64,000 nt of DNA from the NCBI RefSeq assembly GCF_000422905.1, contig NZ_KE383949.1:1-64000 (forward strand), given 5' to 3'. The stretch comes from Paenibacillus alginolyticus DSM 5050 = NBRC 15375 (GTDB lineage: Bacteria > Bacillota > Bacilli > Paenibacillales > NBRC-103111). The translations under genes and the position numbers were made by a program. Below are positions 7,646 to 15,191 of the stretch, piece by piece. The notes beneath the pieces are model-generated. The model was not told the DNA's origin. It was given only the letters and a program-made list of their open reading frames with translations, and made no database searches. Every line of letters starts with the position of its first letter. Positions within the stretch are counted from its first letter, which is position 1.

Positions 7646-8203
7646 TTATGAATTAGACTGCGGTGGTGTGTATTTATAACCGGTCGAGGTTCGCTCTGTT
7701 TTCGAAGCGGCAGCAGCCTGTGAAGCAGCATCTACACCTTCAGTGGAAGTACGAGAGCTAGCGGTTTTACTTTCTTTTGACACATTTGCACGTTTAAAAG
7801 CTTCATCAACCGGTACACTTTTCTCACTTGGCTTGGCAGCGAAATTGTTACCTAGATTCAATGAACCGCTCAGTTCCTTAATATCGAGATGATCCAGCCG
7901 AAAGGTTAAGTTTTCTAAAACGGGTTGATGGATATGCAGGGTATCAATATGTATCTTCGGGTGTTTGGCCGTAAGATCAGCCAATTCTTCTTCCAATTTG
8001 CGAAGACGCCGTTCTAATTGCTGAACGTGTTGATCCTGGGGAGATATGGCTCCAGTTTTAACTTCTGGTTTAGCGGCAGGACTAGCTCCAGAACTAGCTT
8101 CAGTTCTAACCTCAGCTCTGGCTGGGGTTGATGTTTTAGCATTAGCTGTACCTCTAGTTGGCTGCGTTTTGGGCGGGGCCGATTTCTTTTTTTGAAACCA
8201 CAT
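7646..8203 (-). CDS. gerPC: GerPC-like spore germination protein
   Basis: 185 residues. An N-terminal low-complexity part (Lys, Pro, Thr, Ala; about 1-55) precedes a coiled coil (VQQLERRLRKLEEELADLTAK, about 58-78). Then comes the segment IHIDTLHIHQPVLENLTFRLDHLDIKELSGSLNLG, which matches the conserved 'LHVKELSGTLNIG' core of GerPC. The C-terminal third is Ser/Ala/Thr-rich. Starts 8 nt after the stop of the preceding small gerP gene, so the two are likely translationally linked. GerPC is thought to be a structural part of the coat-permeability complex. Confidence 0.8.
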   Translation of the reverse strand: MWFQKKKSAPPKTQPTRGTANAKTSTPARAEVRTEASSGASPAAKPEVKTGAISPQDQHVQQLERRLRKLEEELADLTAKHPKIHIDTLHIHQPVLENLTFRLDHLDIKELSGSLNLGNNFAAKPSEKSVPVDEAFKRANVSKESKTASSRTSTEGVDAASQAAAASKTERTSTGYKYTPPQSNS

Positions 8204-8211
8204 GGGTAATC

Positions 8212-8430
8212 TCAGCTCTCTCGTGTAGATGGTTTAACATCAAAGGTGTCGCCATCTTGGACAGTATGCTTGCCACCCAGAATAATATTATGCTCCCCGC
8301 TTATTTCCCCAAGCCCTTGATTAAGCTTCTCGGAATGACGCTTTCCGATGATCCGATTCGTACCCCTGTTCACACTGGATGTTTCCGCGATTCCATCGAT
8401 GTGTATAGATTGAAATTGTATGCGCACCAC
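8212..8430 (-). CDS. Small GerPA/GerPF-family spore germination protein (minus-strand trio)
   Basis: 72 residues, GTG start with GGAGG 7 nt ahead. The pattern IQFQSIHIDGIAETSSVNRGTN, LGEISGEHNIILGGKHTVQDGDTFDV matches PF10676. First gene of the minus-strand trio. It shares the LGEI.G.HN segment with the plus-strand copy at 7002, which supports common origin of all these genes. Confidence 0.8.
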   Translation of the reverse strand: MVRIQFQSIHIDGIAETSSVNRGTNRIIGKRHSEKLNQGLGEISGEHNIILGGKHTVQDGDTFDVKPSTRES

Positions 8431-8531
8431 AGTAATCCCTCCAATCCTGCATTTCCGAACGCTCTCTTTTATTTATATGGGGACAAAGGAAGATTCATTT
8501 CTCTTTTCGGTAAAGATTCATTTTTGAATAT

Positions 8532-8583
8532 AAAAAAGATTACCGACCAATCGGCGAGAAAGGCCGTTTAGAGGGTAATCTTT
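8532..8583 (-). terminator. Terminator downstream of the Hsp20 gene
   Basis: 10-bp perfect stem (AAAGATTACC 8535-8544 with GGTAATCTTT 8574-8583). On the minus strand the stem runs into TTTTTTATA. It ends the transcript of the gene at 8641-9084 before the gerP trio. Confidence 0.85.
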
Positions 8584-8640
8584 ATTTGGTTCGTAACCAT
8601 CAACCATGACGAATGTAAGCTAAACTCCTGATTTTGCTCA

Positions 8641-9084
8641 TTACGTGAACTGTATAGGAATAACTTTCTCTCCATCCGGAGGAGCAAGCGGGATTCGAAT
8701 GATGAGCAAACCGTTGTGATATTGCGCCCGCATTAGATCGGTCATCGCATTGCCGGGTAGGCGGAAAACTCTCTCGAATGCACCGAAATATCGCTCAGAC
8801 AACCGCATTTGTTCATCGAGTACTTGGTAGGGCCGAACGAGCATCCCGCGCATAAGTAAGGATTGGTCACGGAAAGAAAGCTGAATCTGCTCGGGTGAAG
8901 ACAATCCGGGAACTTCAGCCACAACAACGAGTTCCTGCGGTGTCTCATACATATCAACTCTTGGCCCGGTTAGCGGGATGATACTGGCAATATCGTGCCA
9001 GAATTCGGGGCCCAGCACATCGCCAGCTTGCGCCGACAGCCCTTTCCAATCGGGCTTAGGCGTTCGGTTGCCTGGGGGATTCAT
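8641..9084 (-). CDS. Hsp20/alpha-crystallin family protein
   Basis: 147 residues. It holds the alpha-crystallin domain at about 38-145: PRVDMYETPQELVVVAEVPGL, then SERYFGAFERVFRLPG and the C-terminal strand YHNGLLIIRIPL. It is an ATP-independent holding chaperone, or a spore-coat relative such as CotM/CotP. Position between gerP genes and a SASP favours a spore role; this is inference. Ends in a clear terminator. Confidence 0.9.
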   Translation of the reverse strand: MNPPGNRTPKPDWKGLSAQAGDVLGPEFWHDIASIIPLTGPRVDMYETPQELVVVAEVPGLSSPEQIQLSFRDQSLLMRGMLVRPYQVLDEQMRLSERYFGAFERVFRLPGNAMTDLMRAQYHNGLLIIRIPLAPPDGEKVIPIQFT

Positions 9085-9183
9085 CGGCCATCATCACCTG
9101 ACTTCTACATAGAAAGTAGCGCTGCGAGCAGCTTGCTACTAGTTTATGTACACCCGCGGCGGAATATGGCTGTCTCTCATGAC

Positions 9184-9477
9184 CTATCGCTGCGGTGGCC
9201 GCTGATTCGCAAGCTGCTGCTGCGCCATGCGCACGAGCTCACGCACCATAGCCCCGCCAATCGGACCGCCGACCTTGCCAGCGTCTTCTGAGCTAAGCTG
9301 CCCGTTGTAGCCTTGCTGAAGGGGAACGCCAAGCGTTCGGGCTACTTCATATTTGACGAGATCAGGTCGTTCTGGGTTGACATTATACCCCTGATTCTTC
9401 ATGACTTGCGCCTTGAGCAGTCCCAGGCCGTGTTCCGATCCGGGCACGATGGCCCGGTTGCTTCTTCTTCGTGCCAT
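9184..9477 (-). CDS. Alpha/beta-type small acid-soluble spore protein
   Basis: 97 residues. The family core is plain: LVKYEVARTLGVPLQQGYNGQLSSEDAGKVGGPIGG and then MVRELVRMAQQQL (quoted in two parts of the same domain). These proteins coat spore DNA and protect it. The Glu in KYEVAR matches the GPR protease cleavage region. The N-terminal 35 residues (RRRSNRAIVPGSEHGLGLLKAQ) are longer than in the major SASPs, nearer to the minor SspF-like forms. AGAGGTGAT stands before the ATG. Confidence 0.95.
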   Translation of the reverse strand: MARRRSNRAIVPGSEHGLGLLKAQVMKNQGYNVNPERPDLVKYEVARTLGVPLQQGYNGQLSSEDAGKVGGPIGGAMVRELVRMAQQQLANQRPPQR

Positions 9478-9497
9478 TAGGCATCACCTCTTGGTGA

Positions 9498-9944
9498 TTA
9501 GGATACCCCAGGGTTGTCCGTGACATGAGTTCGGAATGTAAAATATTTATGTCCCAAATAATTTCCAATCGTATAAAAGCCATTACCAACCAAAATAGCA
9601 GCATTGTGCAGAAAATCTGTCCGCACGGATGGCAGGAAAGAGCTTGCTGCTTCTGCAAGTACCCAACTTAACCCATAAGAGACGCCATAACAGCTCAAAA
9701 TAACAACAGCAAATTTCCACCAACTGCTGCCGACGCTAACGTTGGAACGAAACGTAAATGTACGATTCAGCGTGTAGCTAACAATAGCGCCTATGGTATT
9801 TCCTGCGAAAGTAGATATCCAATAATTGAGGTGAAGCAGATTAAAGAAAGCAAAGCTGGCTGACAGACCGACCAACGTATTGAACAGACCGACAAGTAAG
9901 AAGCGCGCGAAGCTGCTAGTCAACAAAGCTTTTATCCGTTTCAT
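9498..9944 (-). CDS. GtrA-family membrane protein
   Basis: 148 residues with four predicted membrane helices (about 12-32, 42-60, 77-97, 112-133) and the GtrA marks FLLVGLFNTLVG, NTIGAIVSYTLNRTFTF and a closing YLGHKYFTF. GtrA proteins are thought to flip polyprenyl-phosphate-linked sugars across the membrane. It starts 7 nt after the stop of the GtrB-type glycosyltransferase, so the two form an operon and probably one pathway. Confidence 0.9.
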   Translation of the reverse strand: MKRIKALLTSSFARFLLVGLFNTLVGLSASFAFFNLLHLNYWISTFAGNTIGAIVSYTLNRTFTFRSNVSVGSSWWKFAVVILSCYGVSYGLSWVLAEAASSFLPSVRTDFLHNAAILVGNGFYTIGNYLGHKYFTFRTHVTDNPGVS

Positions 9945-9951
9945 TGAATCA

Positions 9952-10974
9952 TCACCGGCTGGAGCTTACTTGATTGGATGGCGTATGGACTAATTCGTGA
10001 TCCCGTCCAGTTGCTGTCAAATCCTTCTCGATGACGAAAAGCGGACGGTGCTTCACTTCTTTATATATTTTGCCTATGTATTCACCAATTAAGCCGAGCG
10101 CGAGAAGCTGAACGCCGCCAATGAACCAAACCGAAAGAACAAGCGATGTCCAACCGGTAACGTTCGCTCCGAGAATTTTGCCTACAATGGCATATAATCC
10201 GGCAACGACACTCAACGCGAATAGAAGGAAACCCATGATAGTGACGAAGCGAATAGGGGTTACACTGAACGACGTGATGCCATCGAAGGCGAATGCGAGC
10301 ATTTTGCGAAGCGGATATTTGGATTCTCCGGCAAAACGTTCTTTACGGTCATAATAGACCTGAGTGGAGGGGAAGCCGAGTAGAGGCACCATACCGCGAA
10401 GAAATAAATTAACCTCTTGAAATTTCTCCAAATTTTCGAGGGTACGCTTGCTCATCAAGCGGAAATCCGCATGATTGTAGTGAAGTTTGACACCAAGCGA
10501 ATTCATGAGCCTATAGAAACCCTGGGCCGTAACTCGCTTGAAAAACGTATCCGTCGAGCGATCCTGTCGGATGCCGTAAACGATATCGTAGCCTTCGTGG
10601 AATTTGACGATAAACTCGCGAATGACACTCGTGTCGTCTTGCAGATCTGCATCGATGGAAACGACGCAGTCCGAATAGGTCTTGGCTTTCATAAGCCCGG
10701 CAAGCAAAGCGCTTTGATGGCCTGCATTTCTTGCAAGCTTAAGACCAGTAATCAAAGGACTGGAGTCGTGGAAGCTCTCAATAAGCGTCCAAGTTGCATC
10801 CTTGCTGCCATCGTCGACAAACAGCACCGTGCTTGTGGTGGCGATTAATTTATCCGAGATGAGAGTTTGTAACACAGTGGTAAGTTGGAATACTGTTTCT
10901 GGGAGTACTTCTTCTTCGTTATAGCAGGGGACCACAATGGTCAATACGGGATGAACCACAATTCTCGTCTCCAT
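9952..10974 (-). CDS. GtrB-type polyprenyl-phosphate glycosyltransferase (GT2)
   Basis: 340 residues. A GT2 catalytic domain fills about 1-230: VVPCYNEEEVLPETV, VDDGSKDATW, the metal-binding SIDADLQDD and HADFRLMSKR. Two C-terminal membrane helices lie at about 240-260 and 275-300, the layout of GtrB/DpmI/YkcC enzymes that load a sugar onto undecaprenyl phosphate on the cytoplasmic face. First gene of a two-gene operon with gtrA. Divergent, across 177 bp, from a PIG-V-like membrane transferase that could use the lipid-linked sugar. Confidence 0.93.
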   Translation of the reverse strand: METRIVVHPVLTIVVPCYNEEEVLPETVFQLTTVLQTLISDKLIATTSTVLFVDDGSKDATWTLIESFHDSSPLITGLKLARNAGHQSALLAGLMKAKTYSDCVVSIDADLQDDTSVIREFIVKFHEGYDIVYGIRQDRSTDTFFKRVTAQGFYRLMNSLGVKLHYNHADFRLMSKRTLENLEKFQEVNLFLRGMVPLLGFPSTQVYYDRKERFAGESKYPLRKMLAFAFDGITSFSVTPIRFVTIMGFLLFALSVVAGLYAIVGKILGANVTGWTSLVLSVWFIGGVQLLALGLIGEYIGKIYKEVKHRPLFVIEKDLTATGRDHELVHTPSNQVSSSR

Positions 10975-11151
10975 TCTGCAAAGAGGATTGAAAGGATGAT
11001 ATGGCTTTCATTATATCGTAATGTATGTAAAATATTAATTTTTTAACGAAAATTAAACATTTTTAACTTACAAACGTCCTTATTAATAGTTCTTTACGAA
11101 TCCTTAACTTGGTAAAACAGGGGTAATCAGGTAAATTTACAGGAAAGATAT

Positions 11152-12444
11152 ATGATGTTCGGATTGGAGAGATGGATGATGGAACCACTGCAAGAGAAAG
11201 TGCCAAAAAGAAGGAAGGTCAATGTGATACTGTCGATTGTCTTGCTTGTCCTATTTTCTCGGGCACTCATGCTATTTACTGGATATATCGGGATGAATTT
11301 GTTCACTAAGTCTTCTCAGGTGCCGATGTATATGCAGAATGTGCCAGGCACCTTGTCCAAGTGGACGCTGAAGCTTCCTGGGGAACTAGCTTCTACGGAG
11401 AAGCTGAAGTTAGAGGATTTTATCAAGTTTGATACGTATTCTTACTTAAAAATAGCCACACAAGGCTATGATAAGTTTCGGATGGACGAACCTCATACAG
11501 CTGCGAATTGGGTGTTTTTTCCATTGTTCCCGCTGATGATATTCTTGCTTGGTAAAATATTTTGGTTTGAACCTGCAATAGTCGGTATGATCGTTTCGAA
11601 TCTATGTTTGCTTGGCGCCTTAATTTATATCTATTTTATTGCTCTGCAGCGGGGATTCAGTGAACGTCAGGCGGGAACTGTGCTGCTGCTAATAGTGATT
11701 TACCCATCGTCGCTTTACTATACCCTACCGTATACAGAGAGTCTATTTCTGCTGTTATCGGCAGCTTCCATCTATTATGCAGGCAGCAAACAGTATGCAC
11801 TCGCCTTTATAGCTGCCAGCTTATCTACCGTAACTAGGGTACCAGGGTTTATTAACCTTGCATTTGTGATGGGTTCCGTGTTTATGGACGAAGGGTTCAA
11901 ATGGACCTGGCGTTATCTGAAATGGTCGTTATACAGCCTATTATCACTTATCCCAATAGGTATATATCTCCTACATATGCGAATCGTCACCGGTGATTTC
12001 TTGGCTCCTTTTCATGAGCAGAGCTTGCACTGGTTCCGCTATACAACAATACCATTTATCAATTATGTTCGTTATTTGAAAAAGCCTTACTTCTCTACAC
12101 CTGATGGCTGGGATAACGGCTTCATTGCTTTTACCGTATCGACAGCTGTATTTGTCGTTTTTTTGAGTTACCTCTTTGCTCATTTAAAAAAGCTTATGAC
12201 AAATAAGCATGAGCTTCTATTTTTCGTTTATGGCTTGCTGCTCATTGTCATCCCATTTTCAAGTCAACCTTTATTTCTCGTAAGCGTCGTACGCTATATG
12301 ATGGTGAGTATACCGTTTTATTTTTACTTAGTGAAGTTGACCGAAAAGTGGGAAAATGCTCGAATTTTCTATATGATGCTGTTTATGATACTACAGGTTT
12401 TCGAGACGATTGGCTTTTTTAATGGGTACTATTTTGTTATCTAA
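11152..12444 (+). CDS. PIG-V-like membrane glycosyltransferase (GT-C fold)
   Basis: 430 residues with about ten membrane helices. After the first helix a large extracellular loop holds FDTYSYLKIATQGYD, and NWVFFPLFPLM follows, matching the 'WDs..Y..IA..GY' and 'WaFFPLyP' signatures of bacterial PIG-V/Mannosyl_trans2 proteins. It would transfer a sugar from a polyprenyl carrier to an outside acceptor such as a teichoic acid or glycan. AGGAAAGA precedes the double ATG. Divergent from gtrB-gtrA, so the three may form a three-part cell-surface glycosylation system. The acceptor is unknown. Confidence 0.75.
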   Translation: MMFGLERWMMEPLQEKVPKRRKVNVILSIVLLVLFSRALMLFTGYIGMNLFTKSSQVPMYMQNVPGTLSKWTLKLPGELASTEKLKLEDFIKFDTYSYLKIATQGYDKFRMDEPHTAANWVFFPLFPLMIFLLGKIFWFEPAIVGMIVSNLCLLGALIYIYFIALQRGFSERQAGTVLLLIVIYPSSLYYTLPYTESLFLLLSAASIYYAGSKQYALAFIAASLSTVTRVPGFINLAFVMGSVFMDEGFKWTWRYLKWSLYSLLSLIPIGIYLLHMRIVTGDFLAPFHEQSLHWFRYTTIPFINYVRYLKKPYFSTPDGWDNGFIAFTVSTAVFVVFLSYLFAHLKKLMTNKHELLFFVYGLLLIVIPFSSQPLFLVSVVRYMMVSIPFYFYLVKLTEKWENARIFYMMLFMILQVFETIGFFNGYYFVI

Positions 12445-12461
12445 AAGGGTTGAATAACGAA

Positions 12462-12506
12462 AAGCGGCCGGATCACGAATCATCGTCCCAGCCGCTTATT
12501 ACTTTT
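12462..12506 (+). terminator. Terminator of the PIG-V-like gene
   Basis: 7-bp stem (AAGCGGC with GCCGCTT) with a 22-nt loop that has its own weak pairing (GAT/ATC), followed by ATTACTTTTATT. It lies between convergent genes. The minus-strand side has no T run. Confidence 0.55.
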
Positions 12507-12507
12507 A

Positions 12508-12615
12508 TTACCATCCAAATCCGAAAGTACAAAGCACGATAACCAAAAGGACGTATAAAACGAGGACAATAGAAGTGTTTGAATAAGGTACAGCAGGACC
12601 GCAACCACAACTCAT
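12508..12615 (-). CDS. YjcZ-like sporulation peptide
   Basis: A 35-residue peptide. It begins MSCGCGPAVPYSNTS, continues as one hydrophobic helix (IVLVLYVLLVIVLCTF) and ends GFGW. This Gly/Cys head plus single membrane helix is the pattern of the YjcZ family of small sporulation proteins in Bacillales. GGGAGGG stands 7 nt before the ATG, which supports real translation. It is a single-gene unit facing the PIG-V-like gene. Function unknown. Confidence 0.75.
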   Translation of the reverse strand: MSCGCGPAVPYSNTSIVLVLYVLLVIVLCTFGFGW

Positions 12616-12752
12616 TTCAATCCCTCCCTTCACAAAATTACTATATGTCATTCAACTAGAGGGCGTATGGATGAATGTCCTGATTCTGACATTAAAATCG
12701 GGTAACGTGTCCAGGAATACGTTTCTTTTAAAAGAATAAGGCTAGGAAGGCA

Positions 12753-12801
12753 AGGACGAGTTCTTAAGTCGTGTAATCGACTGGGAACCGTCCTTTTTTT
12801 T
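12753..12801 (+). terminator. Plus-strand terminator with no assigned gene
   Basis: Stem AAGGACGaGTTC with GGAACCGTCCTT, followed by eight or more T on the plus strand. No plus-strand gene ends here. The minus-strand regulator ends at 12806, but in its direction no T run follows the hairpin. It may serve the regulator anyway, or end a short plus-strand transcript from 12620-12750. Confidence 0.6.
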
Positions 12802-12805
12802 AGAA

Positions 12806-13411
12806 TTAGGATAAGTTCTCCCATTTGGCCCACATCTCCGTTGGATTGAGTTCGTATATCTCGTTATCGCGAAACATGAACTGGTGCATAATGAATTCTC
12901 GTCGAATCGTTGCGAAATCAGGATGGTAATTCTTAATGAAGGCATTCAGTTCCTTCTCTGTGTAGGTTCGTCCTTGTTCAAGCTGCTCGACTAGATGTTC
13001 TAGGACGATAAGTTTTTTCTTGAGCTGGGCAGGGATATGCTTGAGTTTGCCATCTAAGGTTATAAAGTTTCGAATGACAGATTGCTTGAGGTTCTGATTA
13101 CGATCTTCATCTTTCATAGGATCGATCTCTCCTTTCTTGTTTTTGAAAATGAGCTCAGCCGTCGCGGTGGCATTACTGCGAATGAAATATTCATTCAAAG
13201 CGAAGTAAATCGTGTTCTTGTCTCTACGTTCATTGATGAGGCTGGCCTCGCGAAGCTTGGAGGCGTGATGGGTAATCGTTGCTGGGGTAACACCTAGTTT
13301 CTCGGCAAGAACTTGACCGTTCAGCTCTCCATCGGCTAGTAAAATGAGCATACGTATACGTGTTGCGTCGGCAAGTGCCTTGTGATAGGTAATGATTTTA
13401 TCTAATTGCAT
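12806..13411 (-). CDS. ArsR-type regulator with C-terminal DUF2087 domain
   Basis: 201 residues. Residues 1-85 form a winged helix of the ArsR kind (ALADATRIRMLILLADGELNGQVLAEKLGVTPATITHHASKLREASLI). Residues about 115-195 match DUF2087: DGKLKHIPAQLKKKLIVLEHLVEQLEQGRTYTEKELNAFI..., HPDFATIRREFI and RDNEIYEL. No metal-binding Cys pair is seen, so it is not a classic arsenic sensor. The promoter carries a perfect 18-bp palindrome over the -10 region, which points to self-repression. No partner gene is near; the signal is unknown. Confidence 0.88.
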   Translation of the reverse strand: MQLDKIITYHKALADATRIRMLILLADGELNGQVLAEKLGVTPATITHHASKLREASLINERRDKNTIYFALNEYFIRSNATATAELIFKNKKGEIDPMKDEDRNQNLKQSVIRNFITLDGKLKHIPAQLKKKLIVLEHLVEQLEQGRTYTEKELNAFIKNYHPDFATIRREFIMHQFMFRDNEIYELNPTEMWAKWENLS

Positions 13412-13449
13412 GGCGGGTACACCTCCTTAAAAGGATATCTAATTCGATG

Positions 13450-13491
13450 ATTATCTAATTAGATAATAATTAAAACAGATGGAATTGTCAA
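13450..13491 (-). promoter_or_regulatory. Promoter and operator of the ArsR/DUF2087 gene
   Basis: Read on the minus strand: TTGACA (13486-13491), 17-nt spacer, TATTAT (13463-13468). A perfect 18-bp palindrome ATTATCTAATTAGATAAT (13450-13467) overlaps the -10 and the expected start point. A half-site TATCTAATTCGA at about 13435-13447 may be a second contact. A repressor bound here would block RNA polymerase directly. Confidence 0.85.
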
Positions 13492-13622
13492 TACAATGGA
13501 ATCGATCGAGAAAGTGTTGGTCTTGTTGGTCATACCTCGAAAGTTTCCTATTTGATCATGGGTCATGTAAAATAATCGTATATAAGAATGGATATTGATC
13601 ATAGAAGGGGATTGGAACGACG

Positions 13623-14261
13623 ATGCGTGTACTTGTAATGACAGCTGTAGCTCCTGAAAGAGATGCAGTCCAGCGCGGCCTTGGTCATGATAGCAGATTT
13701 GAATTTGCCTTAGCTGGCGTTGGGCTTGCAGCAGCAGCAGTGAATGGAGCGATAGAGCTTGCGAAAGCTGAATATGATTTGGTTATTATCGCCGGTATTG
13801 CCGGCGGATTTGTAGGGAAAGCGGAGATAGGCTCGCTTGTTGTGGCGAGTGAGATCATAGGCGCTGACCTTGGCGTGGAGCTGCTGGATGGCTTCAGCAG
13901 CTTGGACGAGCTTGGCTTCGGCTCGACACGAGTCGGTGTTGCCGCGGATGTGGCCGAGCGAGTGACAGCGGCGTTGTTAGCCGCTGGTTTGCAGGCGCAG
14001 ATGGCGCCAGTGCTCACGGTGGCAACCGCCACCGGGACGGCAGCGACAGCGGCTGCGCTGGCTGCGCGTGTGCCTGGAGCCGCTGCCGAAGCCATGGAAG
14101 GCTTCGGCATTGCGACAGCTGCGCAGCAGCGCGGCGTGCCAGTGTTGGAGATTCGCGCGATCTCCAACGCGATCGGTCCTCGCGACCGAGACGCTTGGCG
14201 TATCGGTGATGCCTTTAAGGCTTTAGAAGCAGCAAGTTCAGTCCTAGCGGAGGTGCTTTAA
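13623..14261 (+). CDS. mqnB: Futalosine hydrolase
   Basis: 212 residues of the nucleoside phosphorylase/hydrolase fold. It starts MRVLVMTAVAPERDAV and has the IAGIAGGF and GSLVVASEIIGADLGVE segments, then the late AEAMEGFGIATAAQQRGVPVLEIRAISNAIGPRDRD, whose MEG/IS.. region binds the ribose and base. It cleaves futalosine to dehypoxanthinyl futalosine in the alternative menaquinone pathway. Unusually Ala-rich and GC-rich compared with the flanking genes. The next gene, mqnD, starts 1 nt after its stop, so the two are co-translated. mqnA, mqnC and mqnE are not in the window. Confidence 0.92.
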   Translation: MRVLVMTAVAPERDAVQRGLGHDSRFEFALAGVGLAAAAVNGAIELAKAEYDLVIIAGIAGGFVGKAEIGSLVVASEIIGADLGVELLDGFSSLDELGFGSTRVGVAADVAERVTAALLAAGLQAQMAPVLTVATATGTAATAAALAARVPGAAAEAMEGFGIATAAQQRGVPVLEIRAISNAIGPRDRDAWRIGDAFKALEAASSVLAEVL

Positions 14262-14262
14262 A

Positions 14263-15147
14263 ATGAAGATTGCGTATTCACCTTGTCCAAATGATACATT
14301 TGTTTTTCATGCTTGGGCGCATGGGTTAATCCCAGGCGCCCCCGAGCTGGATGTCTTATATGCCGACATCGACATTACGAACAAGCTTGCTGCTGAAGGC
14401 AGCGGGCCGGATGTCCTCAAGATCTCTTACGCAGCACTGCCATGGGTGCTAAAGGACTACGCCCTGCTCCCCTGCGGCGGCGCTTTGGGCAGAGGCTGCG
14501 GACCGTTGGTGCTGACGAAGATCAGCGGAGCAGTGGGAACAGCGGAGACAGAGGGAACAATTGCGACAGCGGGAACAATGCCAGACCCGGCTATGCTCAG
14601 CGGCCGCCGGGTCGCTGTGCCGAGCGAGCGCTCAACCGCGTACTTACTGTTCCGCCTCTGGGCGGCACAGAACGTTCCAGGCGGCGTTGGTGAAATCGTG
14701 GTCATGCCGTTCCACGAGATCATGCCTGCCGTGCGGGACGGCCTCATCGATGCCGGCCTTGTCATTCATGAAGCGCGCTTTACTTACCCGTCTTACGGGT
14801 TAGCGCTTCTCACAGACCTGGGCAGTTGGTGGGAGTCGGACACCAACCTGCCGATCCCGCTGGGCGCCATCATTGCACGGCGCTCCATGGATCTTGAGGC
14901 GCTTGCAGGCTGGGCCCGCGCCTCTGTCGAATATGCGTGGGCACATCCGGAAGCATCGCGCGACTACGTCATGGCGCACGCGCAGGAGATGGATCCACAG
15001 GTCGCTGAGGCGCACATCGACCTGTACGTGAACGAATTCACCGCTGATCTAGGTGAAAGCGGCTATGGCGCCGTCTTGACCTTGCTCCAGCGGGCTGCGG
15101 AGGAAGGGCTTGTGCCGCAGATGGATTATGCGGCCCTGCTTAAATAA
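14263..15147 (+). CDS. mqnD: 1,4-dihydroxy-6-naphthoate synthase
   Basis: 294 residues. The start IAYSPCPNDTFVFHAWAHG and the segments DVLKISYAALPWVL and ALGRGCGPLVL are diagnostic of MqnD, a periplasmic-binding-protein fold enzyme that turns cyclic de-hypoxanthinyl futalosine into dihydroxy-naphthoate. It carries an extra low-complexity loop of about 22 residues (SGAVGTAETEGTIATAGTMP, then DP) before the conserved RRVAVPSERSTAYLLFRLWA, where other MqnD proteins have only a few residues. The loop looks like a local triplet-level expansion and should lie on the surface. Directly follows mqnB. Confidence 0.94.
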   Translation: MKIAYSPCPNDTFVFHAWAHGLIPGAPELDVLYADIDITNKLAAEGSGPDVLKISYAALPWVLKDYALLPCGGALGRGCGPLVLTKISGAVGTAETEGTIATAGTMPDPAMLSGRRVAVPSERSTAYLLFRLWAAQNVPGGVGEIVVMPFHEIMPAVRDGLIDAGLVIHEARFTYPSYGLALLTDLGSWWESDTNLPIPLGAIIARRSMDLEALAGWARASVEYAWAHPEASRDYVMAHAQEMDPQVAEAHIDLYVNEFTADLGESGYGAVLTLLQRAAEEGLVPQMDYAALLK

Positions 15148-15156
15148 TAGCTCAAG

Positions 15157-15191
15157 CGAAAAACCGCTTAAGTGCACTAGCACTTAAGCGG
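15157..15191 (-). terminator. Perfect inverted repeat, minus-strand terminator
   Basis: CCGCTTAAGTGC (15164-15175) pairs perfectly with GCACTTAAGCGG (15180-15191), loop of four. On the minus strand it is followed by TTTTTCGC, so it ends the RNA candidate. On the plus strand it lies 16 bp after mqnD but lacks a T run, though it may also stop that transcript. Confidence 0.85.
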
